Shown here: positions 16,322 to 24,657 of the stretch, one piece after another
How the letters are laid out: each line of letters opens with the position of its first letter
Position numbering within the stretch: position 1 is the stretch's first letter
NCBI GenBank assembly: GCA_963830455.1
Contig: CAWHMT010000006.1
Span: 62,001 to 126,000 of the forward strand
Direction of reading: 5' to 3'
Length of the DNA stretch: 64,000 bases
DNA from: 20CM-2-65-7 sp963830455
Lineage (GTDB): Bacteria > Gemmatimonadota > Gemmatimonadetes > Gemmatimonadales > GWC2-71-9
Made by a program: the position numbers and the translations under genes
Notes under the pieces: model-generated
Seen by the model: the letters and a program-made list of their open reading frames with translations, nothing else
The model's database searches: none
Told to the model about the DNA's origin: nothing

Positions 16322-16986
16322 TTGAGTGCCCGCTGCCGGCCGATGAACGCGCTCGCAAGCAGGATTCCGAGGCCTGTCCAGGCGAGCGCGTGAATGAGGG
16401 CGCCCCAGTCCCCACCCCGGATGCTTCGATAGTGCCACAGCGCGGGGCCGAGCTCGAGCACGCTTGCGGCCGCCAGACGCACGAAGCCGGGTTCGGCGAG
16501 CGCGACGATCCGCTCGGGCGCCACGGCCCCGGCCAGCGCCATAAAGAGGAAGAGCCCCATCGCGGCGGGATTGCCCAACGGGATCACCACGGCGAGCGCA
16601 CAGCTCCCGACCGTCGCCGCCGCGAGGCTGCCGGCGATCGCGACACCTGGCTGCCATCCCAACGCCGCGGCGGAGACAATGGCGAGCAGTACCCCCGGGC
16701 TGACGAGGGCAATCCAGCGACCGGTGGCGATCGCGAGCGGGGTTGTCGGATGGCCGAGCGCGGTGCTCAGCGCGCCCCGCTCACTCTCATTTCCTGCCAC
16801 GCCGGCGGCGGCAACGATGGCGCCCAACGACCCGGCGAGCAGGGTCACGGTGACAGGATCGACACCGCGTGAGCCGAGCCAAAGGAGGGCCGTGCCGAGC
16901 GCGATGAGTGACAGGCCGAGGCGTGTGCGCGTGAACCGCGGAGTGACGAACGCGAATTCGGCGAGGACGCAATGGAGGAATCGCAT
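16315..16986 (-). CDS. Membrane permease, probable partner of the adjacent ABC ATPase
   Basis: About 223 residues from an ATG at 16986 (MRFLHCVLAEFAFV). At least five hydrophobic segments are visible: LGLSLIALGTALLWLG, VTLLAGSLGAIVAAAGV, WIALVSPGVLLAIVSAAAL, AAATVGSCALAVVIPL and LIHALAWTGLGILLASAF. No conserved permease motif stands out; the assignment as an ABC-2 or CcmB-like membrane subunit rests on size, topology and the ATPase gene following ten bases later. Cytochrome maturation genes lie elsewhere (30.7-34.3 kb), so a CcmAB role is possible but unproven. Confidence 0.65.
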   Translation of the reverse strand: MRFLHCVLAEFAFVTPRFTRTRLGLSLIALGTALLWLGSRGVDPVTVTLLAGSLGAIVAAAGVAGNESERGALSTALGHPTTPLAIATGRWIALVSPGVLLAIVSAAALGWQPGVAIAGSLAAATVGSCALAVVIPLGNPAAMGLFLFMALAGAVAPERIVALAEPGFVRLAAASVLELGPALWHYRSIRGGDWGALIHALAWTGLGILLASAFIGRQRALNR

Positions 16987-17043
16987 TGCGACAGGATAGA
17001 CAGACAACGGGCGGCGAGTAGTACCGATTCGCCGCGGCACAAA

Positions 17044-18114
17044 TCAAATCGTCGCGCGCGCTCCGATGATTGCGTCCACGAGGGCGTCCGAATCGAACCG
17101 CACCGGATCGGTCGCCGGCAATCCGGTCTCCTCCGCCGCGCGCACACACGCTTCGCGCGCCGCCGCTTCATCCATGTCGTAGGTATTGAGACAAATCCCG
17201 ATCACTTTGGTCGGATGCACCGGCTGCGCGGCGCTCTCGTAGATGTCGATCATCTCCACATACGATGGAATCTTCACCCACGGCTCGCGCCCGTGATAGT
17301 CGCCGATGAAATCGCGCGTCACCTGGTGACAGAGAATCAGCGCATCGGGGCAGGAGCCGTGCAGCAGGCCGAGTGTGACGCCCGAGTATCCCGGATGAAT
17401 GAGACTGCCCTGCCCCTCCACCAGCACGATGTCGTTGTCCTTGGCGCCCTGGAGCACGAGCTGCTCGGCGGCACCCGCAATGAAATCGGCGACGACCGCA
17501 TCAACCGCGATACCCCAGCCCTCGATGAAAATCCCCGTCTGGCCCGTCGCGACGAAGCTGGTCCTAGCCCCTCGCTTCACAAGCTCGTCGCGCAGCTGCA
17601 GCTGCGCCGTCATCTTGCCCACGTTGCAGTCGGACCCGACCGCCAGCACCACCAGCGCATCGACCTCAGCCGCGCGGCCATCGCCGATCGGCAGATTCGG
17701 CGGTGGCCGCCGGGCATCGAGAATGCGCACGCCGCGCGCCTTGGCGAGCGGGCCGAGCTCCGGATCGTCACTGATAAACGTGTGCAGCCCGCTCCAAACC
17801 TCGAGTTTCTTCTCGATCGCCGAACGCAGCCAGCCCTTCCATTCATCGGGCAGTCTTCCGCCGGGGGGCGCGATCCCAATCATCACGGCCGTCGCGCCCT
17901 TGCCTTGCGCGATGCCCCGCTCGAAATCGCCCACGACCGGAATCTTCCCGCCGAATCCGAGCACATCGTGGACGGTCTTCCCGGCCTGCTTGCGGTCGAG
18001 CACCGCGACGATGCGCTCGGGGAAATAGCGAATGCAGGAGTTGGCGGTCTTGGAGCTGAGCGGACCGAATTCGCCGTCGGCGATGATCAGAAACCGATGT
18101 TGAGGCGCGGTCAT
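17044..18114 (-). CDS. DUF1611 family P-loop protein (possible D-glutamate N-acetyltransferase)
   Basis: 356 residues from an ATG at 18114 (MTAPQHRFLIIADG). The N-terminal Rossmann-like half is followed by a P-loop-like segment (GSDCNVGKMTAQLQL, near residue 160-175) and the C-terminal half contains VLVEGQGSLIHPGYSGVTLGL. These are the hallmarks of DUF1611. One characterised member, DgcN, acetylates D-glutamate in a marine bacterium; no partner racemase gene lies beside this one, so its substrate is open. The start shares one base with the stop of the AI-2E permease gene (TAATG), placing it at the end of the pspA operon. Confidence 0.8.
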   Translation of the reverse strand: MTAPQHRFLIIADGEFGPLSSKTANSCIRYFPERIVAVLDRKQAGKTVHDVLGFGGKIPVVGDFERGIAQGKGATAVMIGIAPPGGRLPDEWKGWLRSAIEKKLEVWSGLHTFISDDPELGPLAKARGVRILDARRPPPNLPIGDGRAAEVDALVVLAVGSDCNVGKMTAQLQLRDELVKRGARTSFVATGQTGIFIEGWGIAVDAVVADFIAGAAEQLVLQGAKDNDIVLVEGQGSLIHPGYSGVTLGLLHGSCPDALILCHQVTRDFIGDYHGREPWVKIPSYVEMIDIYESAAQPVHPTKVIGICLNTYDMDEAAAREACVRAAEETGLPATDPVRFDSDALVDAIIGARATI

Positions 18115-19199
18115 TACACGGCGGTACGGACTTTTCGGCGTTCCTGGCCGCTCCAGGCTTCGGTCGGACGCAGCACGGCCTGCTCTGACGTGACTTCGCC
18201 GTAAACCTCGCGATGCAGAATGTGCCGGACCAGCACCATCACCACGCACAGGGACGGCACGGCGACGATCAGTCCGATCGGGCCCAGCAGTGTTCCCATG
18301 ATGAGCACGCTCGAGATCGTGAGCACGGGCGGCAAATCGACCTTGTGCTGCATGATGCGTGGCACCACCACATTCGCTTCGAACACGTGCACGACGATCC
18401 CCAGGATGACCACGAGCAGCACTTTGACCCAGTCGCCCGACGCAACGACGAAGAGCGCCGGCAGCAGCGTCGACACCAGCGTGCCGAAGAACGGAACGAT
18501 GGCCACGAGGCCGGTGAAAATACCGAACGCGAGCCAGTAGGGGACGCGCAGAATCCAGAGCCCGAGGGCGGTGAGCAGCGCCAGCACCGCCATCGCGAGC
18601 AGCTGGCCGACTACCCACGCACGCAAGGTCATGCCCGCATCCTGGGCGATGCGAGCGGCGATGGAGCGATAGCGCGGCGCAATCAACGAGATCAACCCAT
18701 CAGCATAGAGCCGGGGCTGGCGCGCGAGATACAACGCCATGACCAGTACGCTCGCTGCTTCGATGAAGACCTTGCCGCCGCCGCGCACATACCCAATGAA
18801 GGATCCCCGGACGAAGCCCATCGCATCCGCGATCAAACCCGCGACGAGACCCGATGAAGGATTGGCCAGCTCCGTGCGCGCGAGCGCCGGATACTGCCGG
18901 GCCCAGCGCGCCAGCACGTCCTGAATGTTGGTGAGGGTCTGCGGCAAGCCGCCGACCAGCGCCTGGGTCTGATCGACGACCGGGGGAACCAGGAGCACCC
19001 CGATGCCGACCACACCGGCGAGCGTGACGACTACCGCGATCGTGAGGCCGAGCCAGCGCCGCAATCCGAAGCGCCGCTCCAGCCAATCGGTGATGGCCGA
19101 GAGATAGACCCCGAGCAGGATCGCGAGGAAGACGAGCAGCAGGACTTCGACGACCCGAACGATGAACCAGACGAACAGGGCTGCAACAAAGAGCGCCAC
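18114..19199 (-). CDS. AI-2E family transporter (PerM-like membrane protein)
   Basis: 361 residues from the GTG at 19199, with about eight membrane segments in the family arrangement: two N-terminal helices (LLLVFLAILLGVYLS and LTIAVVVTLAGVVGIGVLL), a periplasmic helical region, then a C-terminal bundle including IVPFFGTLVSTLLPAL and VLIMGTLLGPIGLIVAVP. The family exports autoinducer-2 or Na+ in some members; substrate here unknown. The GTG lies inside a 9-bp hairpin. A CTG at 19250 that overlaps the pspA stop (CTGA) is in frame and would add 17 residues. Same operon as pspA. Confidence 0.85.
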   Translation of the reverse strand: MALFVAALFVWFIVRVVEVLLLVFLAILLGVYLSAITDWLERRFGLRRWLGLTIAVVVTLAGVVGIGVLLVPPVVDQTQALVGGLPQTLTNIQDVLARWARQYPALARTELANPSSGLVAGLIADAMGFVRGSFIGYVRGGGKVFIEAASVLVMALYLARQPRLYADGLISLIAPRYRSIAARIAQDAGMTLRAWVVGQLLAMAVLALLTALGLWILRVPYWLAFGIFTGLVAIVPFFGTLVSTLLPALFVVASGDWVKVLLVVILGIVVHVFEANVVVPRIMQHKVDLPPVLTISSVLIMGTLLGPIGLIVAVPSLCVVMVLVRHILHREVYGEVTSEQAVLRPTEAWSGQERRKVRTAV

Positions 19200-19212
19200 A
19201 AACGTGGCGCTC
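19184..19212 (-). terminator. Hairpin plus U-run after pspA, covering a candidate GTG start
   Basis: On the minus strand GAGCGCCAC-GTTT-GTGGCGCTC is a perfect 9-bp stem with a 4-base loop followed by TTTGTTG, the form of an intrinsic terminator. It begins 34 bases after the pspA stop and contains the GTG of the AI-2E gene. It could partly terminate the psp transcript or mask that start. Confidence 0.6.
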
Positions 19213-19246
19213 GACGACCGGCCTGACGAACTCGGCTGGGGGCCGG

Positions 19247-20017
19247 TCAGCTTTTCTGCTCCGCGTCGTCATCCTCGAGCAGCTCGGCTTCTTTGGCGCC
19301 TTTGCCGAGCGCGCGTGCCCCCCCCTGCTCCTGCGTCCCCGGGGGCAGCAGCCCCATCTTCTGCTTGAGCGCGACCAGCTGCTGGTCGGCGTCAGCCTTC
19401 ACCTCGAGACCCTGGAACTGCTTGATGAGCGAATCACCCGAGAGCTCTTCGTTGACCTCGGCCGACGCGATGAGCTTGCGCTCTTCGTGCTCGATCTGCT
19501 CGGCCATGCGCTCGAACGTCTCGAACGCGCTCTTGTCGGAGATCGAGCCCATCGTCTCCTGAATGCGCTTGTGCGCCTCGGCACGCTTCTGGCGCGCGAT
19601 CAGGATGTTCTTCTTGCGCTTAGCCTCTTCGATCTTGTCGTTGAGCGCGCGCAGCGAATTCTTGAGCTTGTCGGTCTCTTCGCGGTGCTTGATCCACGTC
19701 TCCTGGAGCTGCACCGCGTTCTGCACGTGCTCGTTGTAGCGCAGCAACGCCTGCTTGGCGAGATCGTCGCGGCCTTCCTGCACCGCCAGCACGGCCCGCT
19801 TCTCCCAGTCTTCGGAGAGTTTCTTCTCCTGCTCGGCCTGCGCCGAGAGACGCTTCTCATCGGCGATCGCGGAGGCCACCTGCTGCTTGGCTTTCGCGAG
19901 CTGGCTCCGCATGTCGATGATCAGTTGTTCGAGAACCTTTCCCGGGTTCTCCGCGCGCGAGATCAGGTCGTTGATGTTCGACCGGATCAGCGTGGACAGA
20001 CGATCGATGAGTCCCAT
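19247..20017 (-). CDS. pspA: Phage shock protein A / IM30 family
   Basis: Membrane-associated ESCRT-III-like protein that repairs or stabilises the inner membrane. 256 residues, almost wholly helical: amphipathic start (MGLIDRLSTLIRSNINDLIS), then AENPGKVLEQLIIDMRSQL, the family signature, and long coiled coil rich in Lys/Glu. An acidic tail (EAELLEDDDAEQ) extends beyond the usual 220-230 residues. It abuts the last of six small membrane/coiled-coil paralogs with zero intervening bases, so all seven are probably made together. No PspF-type regulator is visible nearby. Confidence 0.95.
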   Translation of the reverse strand: MGLIDRLSTLIRSNINDLISRAENPGKVLEQLIIDMRSQLAKAKQQVASAIADEKRLSAQAEQEKKLSEDWEKRAVLAVQEGRDDLAKQALLRYNEHVQNAVQLQETWIKHREETDKLKNSLRALNDKIEEAKRKKNILIARQKRAEAHKRIQETMGSISDKSAFETFERMAEQIEHEERKLIASAEVNEELSGDSLIKQFQGLEVKADADQQLVALKQKMGLLPPGTQEQGGARALGKGAKEAELLEDDDAEQKS

Positions 20018-20398
20018 CTATGCTCCTGGCAATGAGCGCTCGCGCTTTTGCGCGAGCAGCCGCTCCGCGAAATCCAGCCGCTCGGCCATCTCGGCTATCT
20101 GTCCCTGCATGTCGACCACGCGCTGCTCCAATTCGGCGACGTGTTCAGCGTCCGCGATCCCTTCCGCGGGCGTGTCGCTCCACTCGCCACCGAAGCCCTT
20201 CCACCGTCTCTTCCGATGAATACCCGCCCGAATCCGCTCGGCCATCGCCTTCGCCAAATCCGACTTGAAGAAGGCATACAACACGACACCTGTTACTACC
20301 ATTCCACCGATCATGCCGATCAGCGGGATCAGCTGATTCGGATCGAACGGAATCGGCGGCGGTAGATCGGTCGGCAACGGCGTCGGATTTTGAATCAC
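20018..20398 (-). CDS. Psp-associated membrane/coiled-coil protein, paralog 6 of 6
   Basis: 126 residues, the longest of six tandem paralogs. A proline-rich N-terminus (PTPLPTDLPPPIPFDP) precedes one membrane helix (LIPLIGMIGGMVVTGVVLYAFF), a basic amphipathic stretch (LAKAMAERIRAGIHRKRR) and a C-terminal coiled coil ending in MAERLDFAERLLAQ. The stop lies directly against the pspA start, which is strong evidence of co-expression. The single TM plus short coiled coil resembles PspB in architecture; I see no convincing sequence identity to it. Function unknown; a membrane anchor or sensor for PspA is a reasonable inference. Confidence 0.85.
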   Translation of the reverse strand: MIQNPTPLPTDLPPPIPFDPNQLIPLIGMIGGMVVTGVVLYAFFKSDLAKAMAERIRAGIHRKRRWKGFGGEWSDTPAEGIADAEHVAELEQRVVDMQGQIAEMAERLDFAERLLAQKRERSLPGA

Positions 20399-20444
20399 GT
20401 GCTCTCCTACGCCACCCGTGCGCGGCCCGTTTCACGAGGCAACG

Positions 20445-20723
20445 TCATGGCCGCGGCTTGCCAAGCTGCCCGGCGGCCTGCTGCTGGCCGAGCAGCCGTT
20501 CGGTAAAATCTACTCGCTCCGCCAGTTCCGCCACCTCCCGGCGCAGCTGCTCCACACTTTCGAGCAACTCCACCTGGTCCTCGGCGGCTCCGCCGCGGGA
20601 TCTCGGACCGTGAAGGAGGCGCTCGGCCAACGCCTTGCCCAGCGGGGACAGCGAGATCATCCACGCGAAAAACCCGCCGACCGCGATAATCGGGATGAAG
20701 ACGCCGATCATGCCCGGGTTCAT
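20445..20723 (-). CDS. Psp-associated membrane/coiled-coil protein, paralog 5 of 6
   Basis: 92 residues. One membrane helix (MIGVFIPIIAVGGFFAWMI) is followed by the juxtamembrane block SPLGKALAERLLHG, an acidic linker, and a coiled coil VEQLRREVAELAERVDFTE with the terminal RLLGQQ motif. The ATG overlaps the stop of paralog 4 (ATGA); 46 bases separate its stop from paralog 6. Predicted bitopic inner-membrane protein with a cytoplasmic coiled coil. No known family recognised beyond the array itself. Confidence 0.82.
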   Translation of the reverse strand: MNPGMIGVFIPIIAVGGFFAWMISLSPLGKALAERLLHGPRSRGGAAEDQVELLESVEQLRREVAELAERVDFTERLLGQQQAAGQLGKPRP

Positions 20724-20974
20724 GGCGGCAACCGTCCCACGTCACTGTGCTTGGCCAGCAGCCGCTCGGCGAAGTCCATTCGCTCGGCCAGCTCGGCGAC
20801 CTCCTGCCGTACCGCTTGGAGTTCGCTCAGAATTTCGTCCCGCTCGGCAGGCTCGAGGCCCTGCCGGCGGTGCTCGCCGGCGATACGCTTGGCGACCGCG
20901 GCCGCCACCGGCCGCAGCACCATGAACACACCGCCGAAGAACACGACGGCCGCGACTGCTTCGGGCCCGCTCAT
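20720..20974 (-). CDS. Psp-associated membrane/coiled-coil protein, paralog 4 of 6
   Basis: 84 residues: membrane helix AVAAVVFFGGVFMVL, juxtamembrane RPVAAAVAKRIAGEHRR, then coiled coil ILSELQAVRQEVAELAERMD and the family end FAERLLAKHSD. Overlaps paralog 3 and paralog 5 by four bases each (ATGA at both ends). The spacing between the membrane helix and the ERxDFxERLLA motif is close to that of paralogs 1 and 3. Function unknown. Confidence 0.82.
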   Translation of the reverse strand: MSGPEAVAAVVFFGGVFMVLRPVAAAVAKRIAGEHRRQGLEPAERDEILSELQAVRQEVAELAERMDFAERLLAKHSDVGRLPP

Positions 20975-21225
20975 CGCTCGGTCTTCTTAGCCAAGAGCCG
21001 CTCGGTGAAGTCGACGCGCTCGCCGAGGTCGCCGATCTCGCGGCGCGCGTGCTGGATCTCGTTCAGGAGGTCCTCGCGCAGCAATTGCAACTCCTCTTTC
21101 ACACCTGCGTCGGTGAGCCGCGGCCGGATACGTTCAGCCAGCGCGCGCATCACCGGAAACAGCAGCACGGTGGCACCCGCGATGGCGAACACCGACAGAA
21201 ACAGGACGACTACTTCTTCCGGCAC
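20971..21225 (-). CDS. Psp-associated membrane/coiled-coil protein, paralog 3 of 6
   Basis: 84 residues: membrane helix VVVLFLSVFAIAGATVLLF, juxtamembrane PVMRALAERIRPRL, then coiled coil LLREDLLNEIQHARREIGDL ending in GERVDFTERLLAKK. The start follows the paralog 2 stop after three bases and the stop overlaps the paralog 4 start (ATGA). Predicted bitopic inner-membrane protein of the psp array; function unknown. Confidence 0.82.
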   Translation of the reverse strand: MPEEVVVLFLSVFAIAGATVLLFPVMRALAERIRPRLTDAGVKEELQLLREDLLNEIQHARREIGDLGERVDFTERLLAKKTER

Positions 21226-21228
21226 TCC

Positions 21229-21519
21229 CTACCTCGCCGGCGGAAGCCGCTCGGCTTCCCGCTGTTTGGCCACCATGCGCTCGAGGAAATCCACGCGCTC
21301 GCCGAGCTCGCTGAGCTGCTCGGGCAGATGGCGCATCTCGTCGAGCTCGTTCCGGAGGTCCTTCAAGACGGCGACGGTTTCGTCGTCTTCGACCGTGACC
21401 TTTTTGCCGGTGATACGCGCAGCCATCGCCTTGCCGATCGGCGATATCGCGAGGAGGAACAGCGTGCCGCCACCGAAGAGCAGGACGACCGCGACCAGAC
21501 CAATGACGTCTTCGCCCAT
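21229..21519 (-). CDS. Psp-associated membrane/coiled-coil protein, paralog 2 of 6
   Basis: 96 residues: membrane helix VIGLVAVVLLFGGGTLFLLA, juxtamembrane ISPIGKAMAARITGKK, an acidic stretch (VTVEDDET) and coiled coil LKDLRNELDEMRHLPEQLSE ending in GERVDFLERMVAKQ. The ATG shares one base with the stop of paralog 1 (TGATG). Its LERMVA is the most divergent version of the terminal motif. Function unknown. Confidence 0.82.
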   Translation of the reverse strand: MGEDVIGLVAVVLLFGGGTLFLLAISPIGKAMAARITGKKVTVEDDETVAVLKDLRNELDEMRHLPEQLSELGERVDFLERMVAKQREAERLPPAR

Positions 21520-21788
21520 CAGTCGCGCTCCCGCTTCTGGAGCGCAGGCACGCGCTCATCCTGTCTGGCGAGCAAGCGCTCGGCGAAATCGAGCCGCTCC
21601 TGGACTTCGGAGAGCGAATGGCGCAGCTCCTCGACCTCTCCTTTGAGGTCCTGGATTTCACGATCGTTGGCGTCGCGCTGTCCGGCGATCCGCTCGCCGA
21701 GAGCGCGCCCCAGCGGGCCACGGAGCACGAAGATCGCCGCGAGCGACATGAACAGAATGCTCATGGGAAGTTCCGGACCGTCAAACAT
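21519..21788 (-). CDS. Psp-associated membrane/coiled-coil protein, paralog 1 of 6
   Basis: 89 residues from an ATG at 21788 (MFDGPELPMSILFMS); a second ATG eight codons on is possible. Membrane helix MSILFMSLAAIFVL, juxtamembrane RGPLGRALGERIAGQ, then coiled coil EIQDLKGEVEELRHSLSEVQ and terminal ERLDFAERLLARQDER. First gene of the seven-gene psp-type operon, about 40 bases after uvrA; that gap includes a heptamer repeat over the uvrA stop. I saw no convincing sigma-54 or sigma-70 promoter in the gap. Confidence 0.82.
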   Translation of the reverse strand: MFDGPELPMSILFMSLAAIFVLRGPLGRALGERIAGQRDANDREIQDLKGEVEELRHSLSEVQERLDFAERLLARQDERVPALQKRERD

Positions 21789-21820
21789 CGCGCCCCCCCG
21801 CCCTCTTTGGCTCCGTTCAA

Positions 21821-21841
21821 CCTAGTCCCTAGTCCCCGGCC
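21821..21841. repeat. Heptamer repeat over the uvrA stop codon
   Basis: CCTAGTC-CCTAGTC-CCCGGCC on the plus strand, two perfect heptamers and one degenerate. The uvrA stop (TAG) and its last Gly-Asp codons lie inside it. Confidence 0.65.
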
Positions 21842-24657
21842 TGCAACACCTTCCGCAGATACTGCCCCGTATGCGACGCTTTGGACTGGGCCACGCGCTC
21901 CGGCGGCCCCTCCGCAACGACGCGGCCACCCAACTCTCCACCTTCGGGGCCGAGATCGATCACCCAATCCGCCGTTTTCACGACGTCGAGGTTGTGCTCG
22001 ATGACTACGACCGTATTGCCCTTGTCCACCAGCCGGTGCAGCACCTCCAGGAGCAATCGCACGTCCTCGAAATGCAGCCCCGTCGTCGGCTCGTCGAGGA
22101 TATACAGTGTTCGGCCCGTGTCCCGTTTGGCGAGCTCCGTGGCAAGTTTCACGCGCTGGGCTTCGCCGCCCGAGAGGGTCGTCGCCGACTGTCCGAGGTG
22201 GATGTATCCCAGTCCTACGTCGTTGAGTAACTCGAGTTTCGTCCTGATACGCGGCTGATGCTCGAAGAAATCGAGCGCGTCGGCGACCGTCAGGTCGAGC
22301 ACGTCGGCGATCGACTTTCCTTTGTATCGGACCTCCAGGGTCTCGCGGTTGTAGCGCCGGCCCTTACAGACTTCGCACGGAACGTAGACGTCGGGCAGAA
22401 AGTGCATTTCGACTTTCACGAGCCCGTCGCCCTGACACGCTTCGCAGCGCCCGCCCTTCACGTTGAACGAGAACCGGCCCGGCCCGTACCCGCGCAGCTT
22501 GGATTCGGGCAGATACGTGAACAGCTCGCGGATCGGCGTGAACAAACCAGTGTACGTCGCGGGGTTGGACCGCGGCGTCCGGCCGATCGGGCTCTGGTCG
22601 ATGTCGATGACCTTGTCGATGTGATCGAGCCCTTCGATCCGCTCGTGCGCCCCGGGCACGACTTTCGCCCGATAGAAATGGCGAGCGAGCGCCTGATACA
22701 GGATATCGGTGACCAGCGTCGATTTTCCGGAGCCCGACACCCCCGTCACCGCGACAAACGTCCCGAGCGGGATCTCGACCGTAAGGTCTTTCAGATTGTG
22801 TTGTCGAGCGCCCCGCACGCGCAGTACGCGGTCCTCACTCACAATGCGCCGCTGCGGAGGCACCGGGATCCGCAGTTCGCCGCGCAGGTAGCGCGCGGTG
22901 AGCGAATCGCGGTGCTGAAGCACCTGCTCGAGCGCGCCCGCGGCCACGACCTCGCCGCCGTGCCGGCCCGCGCGCGGTCCCAGGTCCACGACGTAATCGG
23001 CGCTGCGAATCGTTTCCTCGTCGTGCTCTACCACGAGCACCGTATTGCCGAGGTCGCGCAGCTCCTTGAGCGTCGCGAGCAAGCGCGCGTTATCGCGCTG
23101 GTGCAGACCGATCGAAGGCTCGTCGAGGATGTACAGCACGCCGACGAGACGACTGCCGATCTGCGTCGCCAGCCGGATGCGCTGCGCCTCGCCTCCCGAC
23201 AACGTCGCGGCCGAGCGATCGAGCGTGAGATAATCGAGGCCGACGTCGACGAGAAACCGCAACCGGTCGGTGACCTCTTTCAGAATCGGCCCGGCCACCT
23301 CCGGATTGAGCCCGCGCACATTCGAGAAAAACTCGAGCGCCACGCGCACCGGCAGGGCCACGACCTCCCCGATGCTCTTCCCCGCCACCAGGACCGAAAG
23401 GCTTTCCGGCTTGAGCCGCCGCCCGCCGCACGTGGGACAGGGCTGCTCGACCATGTACTGCTCGAGCTGCTCACGGACGGCGTCCGACGCCGTCTCCCGG
23501 TAGCGCTTCTCGACATGATCGAGGACGCCCTTCCAGCCCGATTCGTAGGAGCCGTGCCAGCGCTCGCTGTCGTACTGGTAGGTGATCGTTTTTCCCGGCG
23601 CGCCCTTGAGGAGGAGCTTCTGCACGGCCGGCGAGAGATGTTTCCACGGAGCGTCGAGATCGAACTTGTACGTCTTCGCGAGCGCCGGGAGCACGACTTT
23701 CTTCAAATACCCGCTCGGCTCGCCCCAGGGCAGCACGACGCCTTCGAGAATCGACAGACTGTGGTCGCCGAGCACGAGGTCGGCATTCACCTCGCGCCGG
23801 GTGCCGAGCCCGGAGCAGTCGGGACAGGCGCCATAGGGTGAGTTGAAGGAGAACTGCCGCGGCTCGAGCTCCGGCATGGACAGCCCGCACCTGGGGCATG
23901 CGTAGCGCTCCGAGAACAGCCGCGACTTGGGCGAGCCCGTTTGGCGCACGACCTCGACCACGCCGTCCGCCGCCTTGAGCGCCGTCTCGATCGAATCGGC
24001 GAGCCGGCTGCGATCGGCGGCGCGCACCACGAGCCGGTCGACCACGACCGCGATGTCGTGATTCTGGCGCCGGTTGAGCTTGGGCACGTTCGACAGGTCG
24101 TACGTCTCGCCGTTCACGCGCACCCGCACGAATCCCTGCTTCTGCATCGCCTCGAACACGTCGCGGAACTCGCCTTTGCGCCCGCGCACCAGCGGCGCGA
24201 GCACCTCGATCTTGGTGCCTTCCGGCCATGCGAGCACGAGATCGGTGATCTGCGACGCGGACTGCCGTGCGACCGGTGCGCCATCGTTGGGGCAGTGCGG
24301 CGTCCCGGTGCGGGCCCAGAGCAGACGGAGGTAGTCGTAGATCTCCGTGATCGTGCCGACGGTCGAGCGCGGGTTGGCGCCGGCCGTCTTCTGCTCGATC
24401 GAAATCGCGGGCGAGAGCCCTTCGATCGCATCCACGTCGGGCTTGTCCATGAGCCCGAGGAACTGGCGGGCGTACGCCGACAGCGACTCGACGTAGCGGC
24501 GCTGGCCTTCGGCGTAGATGGTGTCGAAGGCCAGCGACGACTTCCCCGATCCGGACAGCCCCGTGATCACGACCAGGGCATTCCGGGGCAGCTCGACATC
24601 GATGTTCTTGAGGTTGTGTTCGCGGGCACCGCGAACGACGAGCGCGTCACCAGGCAT
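21829..24657 (-). CDS. uvrA: Excinuclease ABC subunit A
   Basis: DNA-damage recognition ATPase of nucleotide excision repair. 942 residues from the ATG at 24657 (MPGDALVVRGAREHNLKNID); the longer frame upstream is not family-like. Two ABC modules are present: Walker A GLSGSGKSS near residue 35 and GVSGSGKST near 640, each with an LSGGEAQR signature. Zinc-finger cysteines are visible (CPRCGLSMPE and CPDCSGLG; CEACQGDG with CEVCKGRR). The family blocks ANPRSTVGTITEIYDYLRLL and DIDQSPIGRTPRSNPATYTG are intact. It starts the long minus-strand run and may be upstream of the psp genes in the same transcript. Confidence 0.98.
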   Translation of the reverse strand: MPGDALVVRGAREHNLKNIDVELPRNALVVITGLSGSGKSSLAFDTIYAEGQRRYVESLSAYARQFLGLMDKPDVDAIEGLSPAISIEQKTAGANPRSTVGTITEIYDYLRLLWARTGTPHCPNDGAPVARQSASQITDLVLAWPEGTKIEVLAPLVRGRKGEFRDVFEAMQKQGFVRVRVNGETYDLSNVPKLNRRQNHDIAVVVDRLVVRAADRSRLADSIETALKAADGVVEVVRQTGSPKSRLFSERYACPRCGLSMPELEPRQFSFNSPYGACPDCSGLGTRREVNADLVLGDHSLSILEGVVLPWGEPSGYLKKVVLPALAKTYKFDLDAPWKHLSPAVQKLLLKGAPGKTITYQYDSERWHGSYESGWKGVLDHVEKRYRETASDAVREQLEQYMVEQPCPTCGGRRLKPESLSVLVAGKSIGEVVALPVRVALEFFSNVRGLNPEVAGPILKEVTDRLRFLVDVGLDYLTLDRSAATLSGGEAQRIRLATQIGSRLVGVLYILDEPSIGLHQRDNARLLATLKELRDLGNTVLVVEHDEETIRSADYVVDLGPRAGRHGGEVVAAGALEQVLQHRDSLTARYLRGELRIPVPPQRRIVSEDRVLRVRGARQHNLKDLTVEIPLGTFVAVTGVSGSGKSTLVTDILYQALARHFYRAKVVPGAHERIEGLDHIDKVIDIDQSPIGRTPRSNPATYTGLFTPIRELFTYLPESKLRGYGPGRFSFNVKGGRCEACQGDGLVKVEMHFLPDVYVPCEVCKGRRYNRETLEVRYKGKSIADVLDLTVADALDFFEHQPRIRTKLELLNDVGLGYIHLGQSATTLSGGEAQRVKLATELAKRDTGRTLYILDEPTTGLHFEDVRLLLEVLHRLVDKGNTVVVIEHNLDVVKTADWVIDLGPEGGELGGRVVAEGPPERVAQSKASHTGQYLRKVLQAGD

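Noticed and set aside
22258..23841. 527-codon plus-strand frame opposite uvrA
   Set aside because: Shadow of uvrA; no motifs.
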